From Mesorhizobium sp. B2-7-1 (GTDB taxonomy: Bacteria > Pseudomonadota > Alphaproteobacteria > Rhizobiales > Rhizobiaceae), in assembly GCF_006440735.1 (NCBI RefSeq), contig NZ_VFUA01000017.1, forward strand, positions 1 to 64,000: a stretch of 64,000 nt of DNA, written 5' to 3'. Below, in pieces: positions 7,401-16,158 of this stretch. Under the pieces are notes generated by a model. It did not search any database. It saw nothing but the letters and a program-made list of their open reading frames with translations, and had not been told where the DNA came from. A program made the position numbers and the translations under genes. The stretch's first letter is position 1; every line of letters begins with the position of its first letter.

Positions 7401-8693
7401 ATGTCGCTTGCCTGGATTTCGAAGCTGACTCTCGCCGCGGGGCTCGTTGCGCTGCCCGCGACCGGCTGGGCGCAATCGGTCAACATCTCCTATCTCACCC
7501 ACTGGTCGCCGGAGACGGTGGCGCTGCTCGAAGCAGCGGCCAAGGATTTTTCCAAGCAGAATCCCGATGTCGCCGTCACCGTGCGCGCGGTTCCGTTCGG
7601 CGATCTCTTGACCACGCTGCGCTCGCAGGGCGGCTCCTCCGACGGCCCGACCATCGGCGGCATCTACGATCTGTGGCTGCCGGAACTGGCGAGGGACAAG
7701 CTCGTCGCCCCTGCCCCCGACGCTGTTGCCGGCGAGGTGAAGAGTGCCTGGCCCGCCGGCGTCGTCAGCGCCGCCTCGGTCGGCGGCACGCTCTACGGCA
7801 TCCCGAACGAGATCGACGTCTATGCGCTGAACTACAACAAGGAATTGTTCAAGGAAGCAGGCATCGGCGCGCCTCCGAAAACATGGGCCGAATTCAAGGA
7901 TGCCGCCGCGAAGCTGACCGACAAGGACAAGGGCCAGCAGGGCTTCGGTATGATCAATTCATGGGCGGCGGGGGTGGTCCATCCTTTCGCCTCGCTGCTC
8001 GTCTCCAATAGTGGCAACCTGGTCAAGGACGGCAAGCCGGTGCTGGACAGTTCCCAGGCCGGCGAGACCTTCGCGCTCTATGAAGACTTGATAAAGTCCG
8101 GCGCGAGCAATCCGGCGATGGCGACGGCCGACGCCAACACAACGGGTCCGTTCCTCGACAATTTCGTCTCCGGCAAGACCGGCATGATCATCATGGCCAA
8201 CTGGTGGGAAAGCGCGCTCAAGGCCGGCATGGGCGACAAGTTCGCAAATATCGCCACGGCGCCGATCCCGGTCGGCCCGAGCGGCGACAAGCCGCATTCG
8301 ATCTCCTATTCCTGGATGACCGTCGTCAACGCCAAGGCTGGCGAGGCCGAGCAGAAGGCGGCCTGGGAGTTCCTCGCCTGGCTGAACAGCCCGAAGTCGG
8401 GCAAGAACGGCGCCTCGGCTATGTCGGATATCCTGATGTCGATGGGCATCCTGCCGTCACGCAACTCCGACATCGAGGCACACAAGGACAAGCTCGGCTC
8501 CGAGTTCCTCTCCGGCTATGTCTCGGTGCTTGCCGATGCGCGCCCCTTCCCGGTCGTGCTCGGCGGCCAGGAGTTCTCGGAATCCCTGCAGCAGACGCTC
8601 GAGGCGTTGCAGTATGGCCAGGTCTCGGCCAAGGATGCGCAGGCGAACGCGCAGGCCGACGCCACGTCGATCCTGGAGCGCGCCGCCAAGTAA
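7401..8693 (+). CDS. CUT1 ABC transporter sugar-binding protein (second system)
   Basis: This 430-residue family 1 solute-binding protein has a signal peptide (about residues 1-23, ending ATGWAQ) and a mature chain beginning with a VNISYLTHW strand. The ATG at 7401 is six bases after GGAGG; the upstream in-frame ATG at 7371 has no such site. It starts a three-gene transporter operon (binding protein, two permeases) divergent from the amino-sugar operon. Sequence similarity to the first binding protein is only at family level, so it likely takes a different sugar or polyol. The dehydrogenases downstream suggest a polyol or inositol-like substrate, but this is inference. Confidence 0.9.
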   Translation: MSLAWISKLTLAAGLVALPATGWAQSVNISYLTHWSPETVALLEAAAKDFSKQNPDVAVTVRAVPFGDLLTTLRSQGGSSDGPTIGGIYDLWLPELARDKLVAPAPDAVAGEVKSAWPAGVVSAASVGGTLYGIPNEIDVYALNYNKELFKEAGIGAPPKTWAEFKDAAAKLTDKDKGQQGFGMINSWAAGVVHPFASLLVSNSGNLVKDGKPVLDSSQAGETFALYEDLIKSGASNPAMATADANTTGPFLDNFVSGKTGMIIMANWWESALKAGMGDKFANIATAPIPVGPSGDKPHSISYSWMTVVNAKAGEAEQKAAWEFLAWLNSPKSGKNGASAMSDILMSMGILPSRNSDIEAHKDKLGSEFLSGYVSVLADARPFPVVLGGQEFSESLQQTLEALQYGQVSAKDAQANAQADATSILERAAK

Positions 8694-8721
8694 GTTCGGG
8701 TCGCTGACCGGAAGCAGGTGA

Positions 8722-9612
8722 ATGGCCAAAGCTTTTCGTGCCTCGGCGGGCATCATGCTTGCGCCCGCCGTGACATTGATCGGCGTGTTCGTGCTGCTGC
8801 CGATGCTGCTTACCGTCTGGCTGTCCTTCCAGGACTGGTCGACGCAGACGCCCTTTTCCGAGGCGAGCTTCGTCGGCCTCGGTAATTTCCGCGAGATCTT
8901 CGGTCCCACCTCGGTCGGCCGCGATTTCAAGACCGCCCTGCTCAACACCACGATCTACACCGCGCTGTCCGTGGCCCTCATCCTGCCGCTGTCGGTCGTC
9001 TTCGGCCTGCTGGTCCATCAGCGCGAGGTCGCCGGCGGCACGGCGCTGCGCACGGTGCTGTTTTCCACCTACATGGTGCCGATGATCGCGGTGGCGCTGG
9101 TGTGGTCGAAGCTCTATTCGCCGAGCGAGGGCCCGTTCAACCAGTTGCTCGGCCTGGTCGGCATCGGTCCGCAGCCCTGGCTCTCCTCGCCGCGTTCGGC
9201 CTTGATCTCGATCGTGCTTCTCAATGTCTGGCAGCAGGTCGGCTATTTCACCGTGCTCGCCATCGCCGGGCTGACGCAGATCCCGGGCAGCCTCTATGAG
9301 GCAGCGACGCTGGATGGCGCCAATGGCCGCGAGCAGTTCCGCTTCATCACTCTGCCTTTGCTTCGCCGCACGCTTCTCTTCAGCGCCGTCATCGCCATCA
9401 TCAACGCGGTGCAGGTGTTCGAGCCGGTGGCGCTGATCACGCAGGGCGGACCGGTCGGCTCGACCAATGTGCTCACCTACCATATCCGCCGCGTCGGCAT
9501 CGAACGCGCGCAGGGCGGGCTGCGCTCGGCCATGGCGGTGATGCTGATGGTCTCGCTGATCGTCTGTGTTTCGGCGTTGTTTGCCTTCGTCAACCGCAAG
9601 GACAGCGAATGA
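8722..9612 (+). CDS. CUT1 ABC sugar transporter permease (MalF/UgpA type)
   Basis: The 296-residue protein has six predicted membrane spans, the first at about residues 10-33, and the ATPase-contact loop EAATLDGANGREQFRFITLP near residue 195. It follows the binding protein gene by 28 bases and has AGCAGG upstream of the ATG. It pairs with the permease encoded at 9609, whose start overlaps its stop (ATGA). No ATPase gene occurs in this cluster either, so a shared MalK/MsiK-like subunit encoded elsewhere must power it. Confidence 0.9.
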   Translation: MAKAFRASAGIMLAPAVTLIGVFVLLPMLLTVWLSFQDWSTQTPFSEASFVGLGNFREIFGPTSVGRDFKTALLNTTIYTALSVALILPLSVVFGLLVHQREVAGGTALRTVLFSTYMVPMIAVALVWSKLYSPSEGPFNQLLGLVGIGPQPWLSSPRSALISIVLLNVWQQVGYFTVLAIAGLTQIPGSLYEAATLDGANGREQFRFITLPLLRRTLLFSAVIAIINAVQVFEPVALITQGGPVGSTNVLTYHIRRVGIERAQGGLRSAMAVMLMVSLIVCVSALFAFVNRKDSE

Positions 9613-10469
9613 GCGCGGCAACCCGATCGCTCGCCCGCAAGCGCCCTTCCGGCCGCAAGGCGCTGCTTGCGACCGCAATGCTTCTGGTCGCCGTCGCCTC
9701 CGCCTTCCCGCTGGCCTGGATGATGCTGTCCAGCCTGAAGACACCGGCCGAGACCATGCAGGTGCCGCCGGTCTGGATCCCGCATACGCCAACTCTGGAG
9801 GCCTATGGGAAGGTCGCCGGCGTTATCAATCTTGGACGCTCGATGTGGAATTCCTTGGTCATCGCCTCGGTGACCACGGCGGGCATCCTGGTCACCAGCA
9901 TGATGGCCGGCTACGCCTTCGCCAAATATTCCTTCCCTGGCCGCTCGCTGCTGTTCTCGCTGCTGATCGCCACCATGTTCCTGCCGCCGATCGTGACGCT
10001 GATCCCGCTCTACCGCATGGTCGGCTCGATCGGGCTGAACGCCAGTCTCGCCGGCATCATCGTGCCCAACCTCGCCAACGCCTTCGGCATCTTCCTGATG
10101 CGCCAGTTCATCGCCGGCGTGCCGGACGAGCTGATCGACGCCGCGCGCATGGACGGCGCCTCCGAACTGCTCATCCTCTACAAGATCGTGGCGCCGAGCG
10201 TCGCGCCCGCGATCGCGGCCCTGGCGCTGTTCGCCTTCGTCTATCATTGGAACAGCTATCTGTGGCCGCTCACCGTGCTGCAGGGCAATGCCGACGCCTA
10301 CCCGATCGTCATCAGCCTCAGCCGGCTGCTCAGCTACAATCGCGGCGCGGTCAACACCAGCCTTGTGATGGCCGGCGCGACGCTCGCCGTGCTGCCGCCG
10401 CTGGTTCTGTTCGTCTTCCTGCAGCGCTTCTTCGTCGATTCGATCGTCGGCTCGGCGATCAAGGGTTGA
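9609..10469 (+). CDS. CUT1 ABC sugar transporter permease (MalG type)
   Basis: This 286-residue inner-membrane protein has six predicted spans and the cytoplasmic loop DAARMDGASELLILYKIVAP near residue 177, typical of MalG-type permeases. It overlaps the preceding permease by four bases, indicating coupled translation. Its 3' end overlaps the last codons of the convergent Gfo/Idh gene by 11 bases (10459-10469), so little room remains for a terminator. The substrate is not determined by the sequence. Confidence 0.9.
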   Translation: MSAATRSLARKRPSGRKALLATAMLLVAVASAFPLAWMMLSSLKTPAETMQVPPVWIPHTPTLEAYGKVAGVINLGRSMWNSLVIASVTTAGILVTSMMAGYAFAKYSFPGRSLLFSLLIATMFLPPIVTLIPLYRMVGSIGLNASLAGIIVPNLANAFGIFLMRQFIAGVPDELIDAARMDGASELLILYKIVAPSVAPAIAALALFAFVYHWNSYLWPLTVLQGNADAYPIVISLSRLLSYNRGAVNTSLVMAGATLAVLPPLVLFVFLQRFFVDSIVGSAIKG

Positions 10470-11646
10470 ACCGCGCCGGCGTCCACGCCCCTCCAGCCGC
10501 GTTCGACTCCACCGCCGCGGCGACAAACTTCACGCCGCGCGCGCCGTCGACCACGTCGGGCACCTGCGCCACGCGCGCCGGATCGACCGCACCGCCCGAA
10601 CGATGCGCGCGAATGATGTCGGCGGCGTCACGGTAGAAATTGGCGAAAGCCTCGATATAGCCTTCCGGATGCGCCGCCGGCATGCGCGAGACGCGCCGCG
10701 CTTCCGCCGTCGAGCCATGGCCGCCGCGCACCAGCGTGCGCGTTTCCTCGCCATAGGGCGAGAAGCGCGTCTCCTCCGGCCGCGACCCAGACCATTCGAG
10801 CCCGGCTTTCTCCCCATAGATGCGCACCGACAGATCGTTGTAGTGGCCGGGTGAGGTCTGGCTGGCGAGGATCGTGCCGCGCGCCCCGCCTGCCCAGCGC
10901 AAGAGCACATGGGCGTTGTCGTCGAGCCGCCGCCCCGGTACGGCCGTGAAGAGGTCGGCGGAAACCGCCTCGGCCTCGAAACCGGAAATGAAGCTTGCGA
11001 GGTTGAAGGCATGGACGCCGATGTCGGCGAGCACCGCCGACTGGCCCGCGCGCGCCGGATCGGTACGCCATTCCGCCTGCTTCTGGCCCTCGGCGTCGAT
11101 CGGCTTGGTCAGCCAGTCCTGGATATAGGCGCCGTGCACCGATACGATGCGGCCGAGCTCGCCCGCCGCCACCATTTCGCGCGCCTGACGCACCATGGCG
11201 TAGCCGGTGTTGTTGAGCGTGACGACGAAGCGGCGCTGTTTCGCTTTCGTGAGCGCCACCAGCGCTTGCGCCTCATCGAGCGTCGTCGACAGCGGCTTGT
11301 CGCAGATCACGTCGATGCCGGCTTCGAGGAAGGCGGTGGCGACCGGCGCATGCAGATGGTTGGGCGTGACGATGACCACCGCCTCAATGCCGTCCGGCTT
11401 TGCCGCTTCGGCCTTCGCCATGGCGCGGTAGTCGGCATAGCTGCGCTCCGGCGCGATGCCGATTTCCGCGGCGGAGGCCGCGGCGTTCTCCGGATCCGAG
11501 GACAAAGCACCCGCCACCAGCGCGATCTGGTCGTCGAGCCGCATGGCCAGCCGATGCACGGCGCCGATGAAGGCATTGCGGCCGCCTCCGACCATGCCGA
11601 CCCGCAGGCGTTGACGTGATGTACCATCAGCGGTTGCATAGACCAT
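10459..11646 (-). CDS. Gfo/Idh/MocA-family NAD(P)-dependent dehydrogenase
   Basis: The 395-residue cytosolic enzyme has an N-terminal Rossmann domain with VGMVGGGRNAFIGAVH (residues 16-31) for NAD(P), the VTPNHLHA stretch, and the catalytic Lys motif CDKPLSTT, followed by the C-terminal alpha/beta substrate domain. Such enzymes oxidise hydroxyls of sugars, inositols or their derivatives. The start at 11646 has GGGAGA about 12 bases upstream, somewhat far. It is transcribed towards the transporter at 7401-10469 and divergently from the RpiR gene, so both sides may share regulation. The residue between Gly and Asn in the glycine motif is Arg, seen in some family members. Confidence 0.87.
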   Translation of the reverse strand: MVYATADGTSRQRLRVGMVGGGRNAFIGAVHRLAMRLDDQIALVAGALSSDPENAAASAAEIGIAPERSYADYRAMAKAEAAKPDGIEAVVIVTPNHLHAPVATAFLEAGIDVICDKPLSTTLDEAQALVALTKAKQRRFVVTLNNTGYAMVRQAREMVAAGELGRIVSVHGAYIQDWLTKPIDAEGQKQAEWRTDPARAGQSAVLADIGVHAFNLASFISGFEAEAVSADLFTAVPGRRLDDNAHVLLRWAGGARGTILASQTSPGHYNDLSVRIYGEKAGLEWSGSRPEETRFSPYGEETRTLVRGGHGSTAEARRVSRMPAAHPEGYIEAFANFYRDAADIIRAHRSGGAVDPARVAQVPDVVDGARGVKFVAAAVESNAAGGAWTPARFNP

Positions 11647-11729
11647 GATTGCGATTATTCTCCCTAAGGTTCGCTATAGCGGTCGACGCGGATGTTTGCC
11701 GTAACCGTCGTCGTTGTTTTCGAATGATA

Positions 11730-11740
11730 TTTCTATTTTT
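11730..11740. promoter_or_regulatory. Candidate RpiR operator, copy 1 (TTTCTATTTTT)
   Basis: TTTCTATTTTT here is repeated as its exact complement, AAAAATAGAAA, at 12801-12811 just before the SDR gene. Both copies lie in short AT-rich spacers flanking the RpiR regulator gene, and the 11-base identity extends imperfectly on both sides. The 11647-11859 spacer holds no other recognisable feature. Binding by this regulator is inferred from position only. Confidence 0.35.
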
Positions 11741-11859
11741 TGTTTTGTAAAACGATTGTGCCGCGTTAGCTTTTACCCAGGCTCAGGTGATGGGCCGCAT
11801 CCGGAGGGCAGGTATCGGATGACGCATCCGATGTTTGGGGTCACAATGAGGCATATCCT

Positions 11860-12759
11860 ATGAGCGGCCGCGGCAAGGCGGCCGACGAGCCGTCCACACA
11901 CAGCCTGGAGACGGCGGCGAGAAAGCGGAGCCGATCACTGGCAGCACTTGGCTACACCAAGCCGCAAACCTACGAAGAGCTGCGGGCGGTGCTTTCGTCA
12001 GGCACCGTGCATTTCCCGAAACGGCTTCGCCAGGTCGCGATCTTTCTCTGGCAGCATCCGAGCGAAGTGGCGCTGGGTACGATCGCGCAGGTGGCGGACC
12101 AGGCCGGCGTGCAGCCTTCGACCCTGGTGCGCTTCGCGCAGATCTTCGGCTATTCCGGCTTCTCCGATTTCCAGGTCCTGTTCAAGGACCGCATGAAAGG
12201 CTCCTGGCCGGACCCGCAGGGCAGCCAGGAAAAGGCAGCGGAGCCGAATGCGAACCTGCATTTTCTCAACGGCATGGTCGGTGCCTGCCAAGCCTCACTT
12301 GGCCGCATCGGCACCGGTTTCGACATCGACAGTTTCGAAACGATGATCGATCATCTGGCGGCGGCCGAGCTGATCTATGTGATCGGCAGCAAGCGCGCCT
12401 TCCCCGTCACCACCTATCTGTCGCTGACGCTCTCCCAGCAGGGCGTGCGCAACGTGCTGGTCGACAATGTCGGCTCGACCGCGCTCGACCAGGTCGGCTG
12501 CATCACGCCGCGCGACGCGGTGCTGGCCGTCTCCTTCAGCCCCTATAATTCGATCACGCCCGACCTCGTCGCCGTCGCGCATGAGCGCAAGGCGCGCATC
12601 GTCGCCATCACCGACAGCACCTTTTCGCCGCTGGTGAAGCTCTCCGACACCTGGCTCGAAGTGGTCGAGCAGGATTTCGCCGGCTTCCGCTCGCTCGCGG
12701 CCTCGCTGGCGGTAGGCATGGCTTTGGTCCACGGCGTGGTCGAGCGGCGGACAAACTGA
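11860..12759 (+). CDS. MurR/RpiR-family transcriptional regulator
   Basis: This 299-residue protein has an N-terminal RpiR helix-turn-helix (about residues 40-115, with GTIAQVADQAGVQPSTLVRF) and a C-terminal SIS domain (about 150-285) that would bind a phosphosugar. The ATG at 11860 follows GAGG. It lies between the divergent Gfo/Idh gene and the downstream SDR, polyol dehydrogenase and isomerase genes, so it probably controls this catabolic cluster in response to an intermediate. The first 30 residues are an extra, Ser/Arg-rich extension. The effector is unknown. Confidence 0.85.
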   Translation: MSGRGKAADEPSTHSLETAARKRSRSLAALGYTKPQTYEELRAVLSSGTVHFPKRLRQVAIFLWQHPSEVALGTIAQVADQAGVQPSTLVRFAQIFGYSGFSDFQVLFKDRMKGSWPDPQGSQEKAAEPNANLHFLNGMVGACQASLGRIGTGFDIDSFETMIDHLAAAELIYVIGSKRAFPVTTYLSLTLSQQGVRNVLVDNVGSTALDQVGCITPRDAVLAVSFSPYNSITPDLVAVAHERKARIVAITDSTFSPLVKLSDTWLEVVEQDFAGFRSLAASLAVGMALVHGVVERRTN

Positions 12760-12800
12760 CCGACATGGTTGACTAAAGAGAACCGTCATTCCATATTCAG

Positions 12801-12811
12801 AAAAATAGAAA
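12801..12811. promoter_or_regulatory. Candidate RpiR operator, copy 2 (AAAAATAGAAA)
   Basis: This is the inverted exact copy of the 11-mer at 11730-11740, placed 20 bases upstream of the SDR start and just before its GGGAGGAGG ribosome binding site. A repressor here would block the SDR-isomerase operon. Low complexity makes chance recurrence possible. Confidence 0.35.
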
Positions 12812-12830
12812 CTTTGTTCCGGGAGGAGGA

Positions 12831-13613
12831 ATGGAGGTTCGTCTCGACGGCAAGGTGGTGCTGGTCACCGGCGCGACGCAAGGCATCGGCCGGGCGATCG
12901 CCGAGATCGCCGCGCGCTCCGGTGCCGCCGGCCTGCTGATCACTGGCCGTGACCGGAAACGCGGCGACGCTGCCGCGGCAGACCTCTCCGCCATGGGCAC
13001 CGCGGCGGCCTTCGCGTCCGCCAACCTCGGCGATCCCGAAGCCCCGGCGCAACTGGCGCAGGCCTGCATCGAACGCTTCGGCCGCATCGATGGCCTGGTC
13101 AACGCCGCCGGCCTGACCGACCGCGCTTCCTTCATCAATGCCAGCCTCGACGATTGGGCATCGCTGTTTGCCGTCAATGCCCGCGCGCCCTTCTTCCTGA
13201 TGCAGGCCGCGATCGCCGACATGAAGAAGCGCGGACAAGGCGGCGCCATCGTCAACATCCTGTCGATCAACGCGCATTGCGGATCGCCGGAGCTTGCCGT
13301 CTATTCCGCCACCAAGGGCGCGCTGGCAACGCTGACCAAGAACGCCGCCAATGCCCACCGCTTCGACCGCATCCGCGTCAACGGCATCAATGTCGGCTGG
13401 ACCGACACGCCGGCGGAGCGCGTCATGCAGGCTGAGACGCTGGGCCAGGGTCCGGGCTGGCTTGACGCGGCCAATGCGACGCAGCCCTTCGGCCGGCTGT
13501 TCTCCGTGACCGACATCGCCAGCCTGGCCGTCTTCCTGCTTTCCGATGCGGCCGGCCCGATGACCGGCACGCTGGTCGACCAGGAGCAATGGGTGATCGG
13601 GGCCAACCGGTGA
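12831..13613 (+). CDS. Short-chain dehydrogenase/reductase (SDR)
   Basis: The 260-residue classical SDR has the cofactor motif TGATQGIG (13-20), NAAG (91-94) and the catalytic set Ser145, Tyr158 and Lys162 (YSATK). It would oxidise or reduce a secondary alcohol of a sugar or polyol with NAD(P). The ATG has a very strong GGGAGGAGG site. Its stop overlaps the start of the mannitol-dehydrogenase-family gene (GTGA), so the two enzymes are co-produced. Together with the following isomerase and the CUT2 transporter it forms a sugar or polyol degradation unit. The exact substrate is not known. Confidence 0.88.
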   Translation: MEVRLDGKVVLVTGATQGIGRAIAEIAARSGAAGLLITGRDRKRGDAAAADLSAMGTAAAFASANLGDPEAPAQLAQACIERFGRIDGLVNAAGLTDRASFINASLDDWASLFAVNARAPFFLMQAAIADMKKRGQGGAIVNILSINAHCGSPELAVYSATKGALATLTKNAANAHRFDRIRVNGINVGWTDTPAERVMQAETLGQGPGWLDAANATQPFGRLFSVTDIASLAVFLLSDAAGPMTGTLVDQEQWVIGANR

Positions 13614-15139
13614 GTGCGCCCGAAAACCTCGGCCCTGCCCTGCTCGGCCGCTTGCCGTCGGACGTCCGCAAGCCGGCTTACGATCGCGCCGAGCTCAAGC
13701 CGGGTATCGCCCATATCGGCGTCGGCGCTTTCCATCGTTGCCATCAGGCCGAATACACCGACGACCTCCTTGCACAGGATTTCGACCGCTGGGGATTGGT
13801 CGGCATCAACATAAGGCCGCCTCTGCTTGCCGAGACGCTCGGCAAACAGGACGGACTGTACACGCGCCTCATCCGCCAGAACGACGAGGTCGAAGCGCGC
13901 ATCGTCGGCAGCATCGTGCGCGTCGTCGACAGCCAGGACAATGCGGCGCCGGCACTCGAGGTGCTCGCCTCGCCCGACATCGAGATGGTCACCATGACGG
14001 TGACAGAGAAAGGCTATTGCCACATCCCGTCGAGCGGCGCGCTCGACCTCGACCACCCCGACATCGCGCATGATCTCGCCAATCCCGAGACGCCGCGCAG
14101 CGTGCCAGGCATCCTGGCAAGGGCGCTGGAATTGCGCATGGCCACGCATCGCCGGCCGGTGACGCTGCTGTCCTGCGACAACATTCCGGCCAACGGCACC
14201 ATCCTCGGCAACGTCGTGCGCACCTTCGCCGAGCAGCGCGGCGGCAAGCTGGCGGACTGGATCGAAGCCAATGTCGCCTTCCCCTCTGCCATGGTCGACC
14301 GCATCGCGCCGGCGACGACCGAGGCCGATATCGACACCATCGAGCAGCGCTTCGGCTACCACGACGCCGCCGTGGTGGTGGGCGAACGCTTCCGCCAATG
14401 GGTGATCGAGAACCGCTTCGCCGGCCGCGTGCCGCGTTGGGACCGGGTCGGCGCGACCTTCGTCGACGACGTCACCTCGTTCGAGCATCTCAAGATGCGG
14501 GTGCTGAACGGCGCCCAGACGACGCTCAGCTATCTCGGCGTTCTGGGCGGCTTCGAGCATACGTTCGAAGCCATCGCCGATCCGCTTCTTGCAACCTTCG
14601 TCCGCCGCATGCTGGCGGAGGAAACGCTGCCCACGCTGATGCCCGTGCCCGGCATCCAGCCGGCGGCTTATGTCGAGCAGAGCCTGTCGCGCCTCACCAA
14701 CACGGCGATCCGCCACCGCAACCACCAGATCGCCACTGACGGCTCGCAGAAGATCGTGCAGCGCCTGCTGAACCCGATCCGCGACCGCCTGGCAAAGGGC
14801 GACAGCATTGCGCTCCTCTCGGTGCCTGTCGCCGGCTGGATGGCCTATCTGATCAGGGCTTCCGCGCGCTTCGGTCGCGCCTGGCAGGTATCCGACCCCT
14901 TTGCCGGGAAAATCGCGGCGATCGCCGACCGCATCGGTTCGGACAGCGGTGCGCTTGTCGATTCGATCCTCGCCATCGACGCTATCTTCGACCCGTCCCT
15001 GGCCGCCAACGCGATATTCCGGGCCCACGTCGTCGCCGGGCTCGACGGCCTGCTCTCGAACGATCCAATGGGCTTTGTCGGACAAGTCTGCATTGGGCCA
15101 ACCGATGCGCGGTTGAAGCAGCCGGCGCGATCTGCATAG
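13610..15139 (+). CDS. Mannitol dehydrogenase / fructuronate reductase family protein
   Basis: This protein of about 509 residues belongs to the long-chain polyol dehydrogenase family (mannitol, arabinitol, tagaturonate and fructuronate reductases). The N-terminal NAD domain shows HIGVGAFHRCHQAEY (about 33-47) and the C-terminal helical domain contains the family Lys region (EHLKMRVLNGAQTTLSYLG, about 293-311). I chose the GTG at 13610, which overlaps the SDR stop; an in-frame ATG at 13589 would add seven residues but has a poorly spaced ribosome binding site. It would interconvert a polyol or uronate with its keto form. Its place between an SDR and an isomerase supports a polyol pathway. Confidence 0.88.
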   Translation: MSAPENLGPALLGRLPSDVRKPAYDRAELKPGIAHIGVGAFHRCHQAEYTDDLLAQDFDRWGLVGINIRPPLLAETLGKQDGLYTRLIRQNDEVEARIVGSIVRVVDSQDNAAPALEVLASPDIEMVTMTVTEKGYCHIPSSGALDLDHPDIAHDLANPETPRSVPGILARALELRMATHRRPVTLLSCDNIPANGTILGNVVRTFAEQRGGKLADWIEANVAFPSAMVDRIAPATTEADIDTIEQRFGYHDAAVVVGERFRQWVIENRFAGRVPRWDRVGATFVDDVTSFEHLKMRVLNGAQTTLSYLGVLGGFEHTFEAIADPLLATFVRRMLAEETLPTLMPVPGIQPAAYVEQSLSRLTNTAIRHRNHQIATDGSQKIVQRLLNPIRDRLAKGDSIALLSVPVAGWMAYLIRASARFGRAWQVSDPFAGKIAAIADRIGSDSGALVDSILAIDAIFDPSLAANAIFRAHVVAGLDGLLSNDPMGFVGQVCIGPTDARLKQPARSA

Positions 15140-15158
15140 TTAGGAACTGGGAGGCAAC

Positions 15159-16070
15159 ATGAAGCTTGGACTGCTGACAGCACCATTTCCGGATACGCCG
15201 CTCGGCGAGGTCGCCGACTGGGCACGCTCGGTCGGCTTCGAGGCGCTGGAAATCGCCTGCTGGCCGAAAGCATCCGGCGGTGCCCGCCGCTATGCCGGCA
15301 CCAGCCATATCGACGTCGACGTCTCGGCCGCGCACGCCAAGGACATCGCCGCAGAGCTTGCCGGCAAGGGCCTCACCATCTCGGGCCTCGGCTTCTACCC
15401 CAATCCGCTCCATCCCGACCGGGCGCATCGCGAGGCGGTGATCGATCATCTGAAGAAGGTGATCGTGCTGGCGAGCCGCATGGGGGTCTCGCTCGTCAAC
15501 ACCTTCTGCGGCGGCGACGCCTCGAAGACTGTCGACGCCAACTGGGAAGACGCGCAGAAGGTCTGGCCGGCGATCATTGCCCATGCCCGCGAGCATGGCG
15601 TGAAGCTCGCCTTCGAGAACTGCCCGATGATCTTCAGCTATGACGAATGGCCGGGCGGGCACAACATCGCCTACTCGCCCTATATCTGGCGCCGCATCCT
15701 GGAAGCCTGGGGCGGCGACGTCGGCATGAATTTCGATCCCTCGCATCTCGTCTGGCAGATGATCGACAAGGAGCGTTTCATCCGCGAGTTCGGCAAGAGC
15801 ATGCTGCATGTGCATGCCAAGGACCTGATGATTGATCATGATGGTTTGTACGAGCGCGGAATCCTTTCGGCCGGCATAGGTTGGCAGGTGCCGCGCATGC
15901 CGGGGCTTGGGGACATCGACTGGAGCAGGATTTTTTCGGGCCTCTACCGGGCCGGCTATGACGGGCCGGTCATCATCGAGCATGAGGACCGGCGCTTCGA
16001 GGGGACGGATGAGAAGGTGAAGCGCGGCTTCCTGCTTGCGCGCGACGTCCTGCGTCCTTTCATCAAATGA
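15159..16070 (+). CDS. Xylose-isomerase-like TIM-barrel sugar isomerase/epimerase
   Basis: The 303-residue product is a xylose isomerase-like TIM barrel (AP endonuclease 2 family). Metal-ligand type residues are visible in order: the Glu in AFENCP, the Asp and His of NFDPSH, the His in HVHAKD and the Glu in IIEHED. These enzymes isomerise or epimerise keto sugars or inosose derivatives with a divalent metal. The ATG follows GGGAGG, 19 bases after the previous stop. A perfect hairpin at 16080-16100 follows its stop. It completes a three-enzyme set with the SDR and polyol dehydrogenase. The substrate is unknown. Confidence 0.88.
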   Translation: MKLGLLTAPFPDTPLGEVADWARSVGFEALEIACWPKASGGARRYAGTSHIDVDVSAAHAKDIAAELAGKGLTISGLGFYPNPLHPDRAHREAVIDHLKKVIVLASRMGVSLVNTFCGGDASKTVDANWEDAQKVWPAIIAHAREHGVKLAFENCPMIFSYDEWPGGHNIAYSPYIWRRILEAWGGDVGMNFDPSHLVWQMIDKERFIREFGKSMLHVHAKDLMIDHDGLYERGILSAGIGWQVPRMPGLGDIDWSRIFSGLYRAGYDGPVIIEHEDRRFEGTDEKVKRGFLLARDVLRPFIK

Positions 16071-16079
16071 CGAGAGCTT

Positions 16080-16100
16080 GGCGCCGATCGCATCGGCGCC
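16080..16100. terminator. Perfect 9-bp stem hairpin after the isomerase gene
   Basis: GGCGCCGAT and ATCGGCGCC pair perfectly around a 3-base loop, ten bases after the isomerase stop. There is no immediate T-run, so it may be a partial terminator or a processing site between the enzyme genes and the transporter genes. Confidence 0.55.
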
Positions 16101-16103
16101 CTG

Positions 16104-16130
16104 GAACTGAACTAAAAAACGAACTGAACT
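16104..16130 (+). repeat. Two direct copies of GAACTGAACT, 17 bases apart
   Basis: GAACTGAACT occurs at 16104-16113 and again at 16121-16130, separated by an A-rich spacer, directly after the hairpin and 28 bases before the binding protein start. It may be a regulator site or a small tandem duplication; nothing more can be said. Confidence 0.6.
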
Positions 16131-16158
16131 GAAAAGATCAATGTGGAGGAGTACTGAA

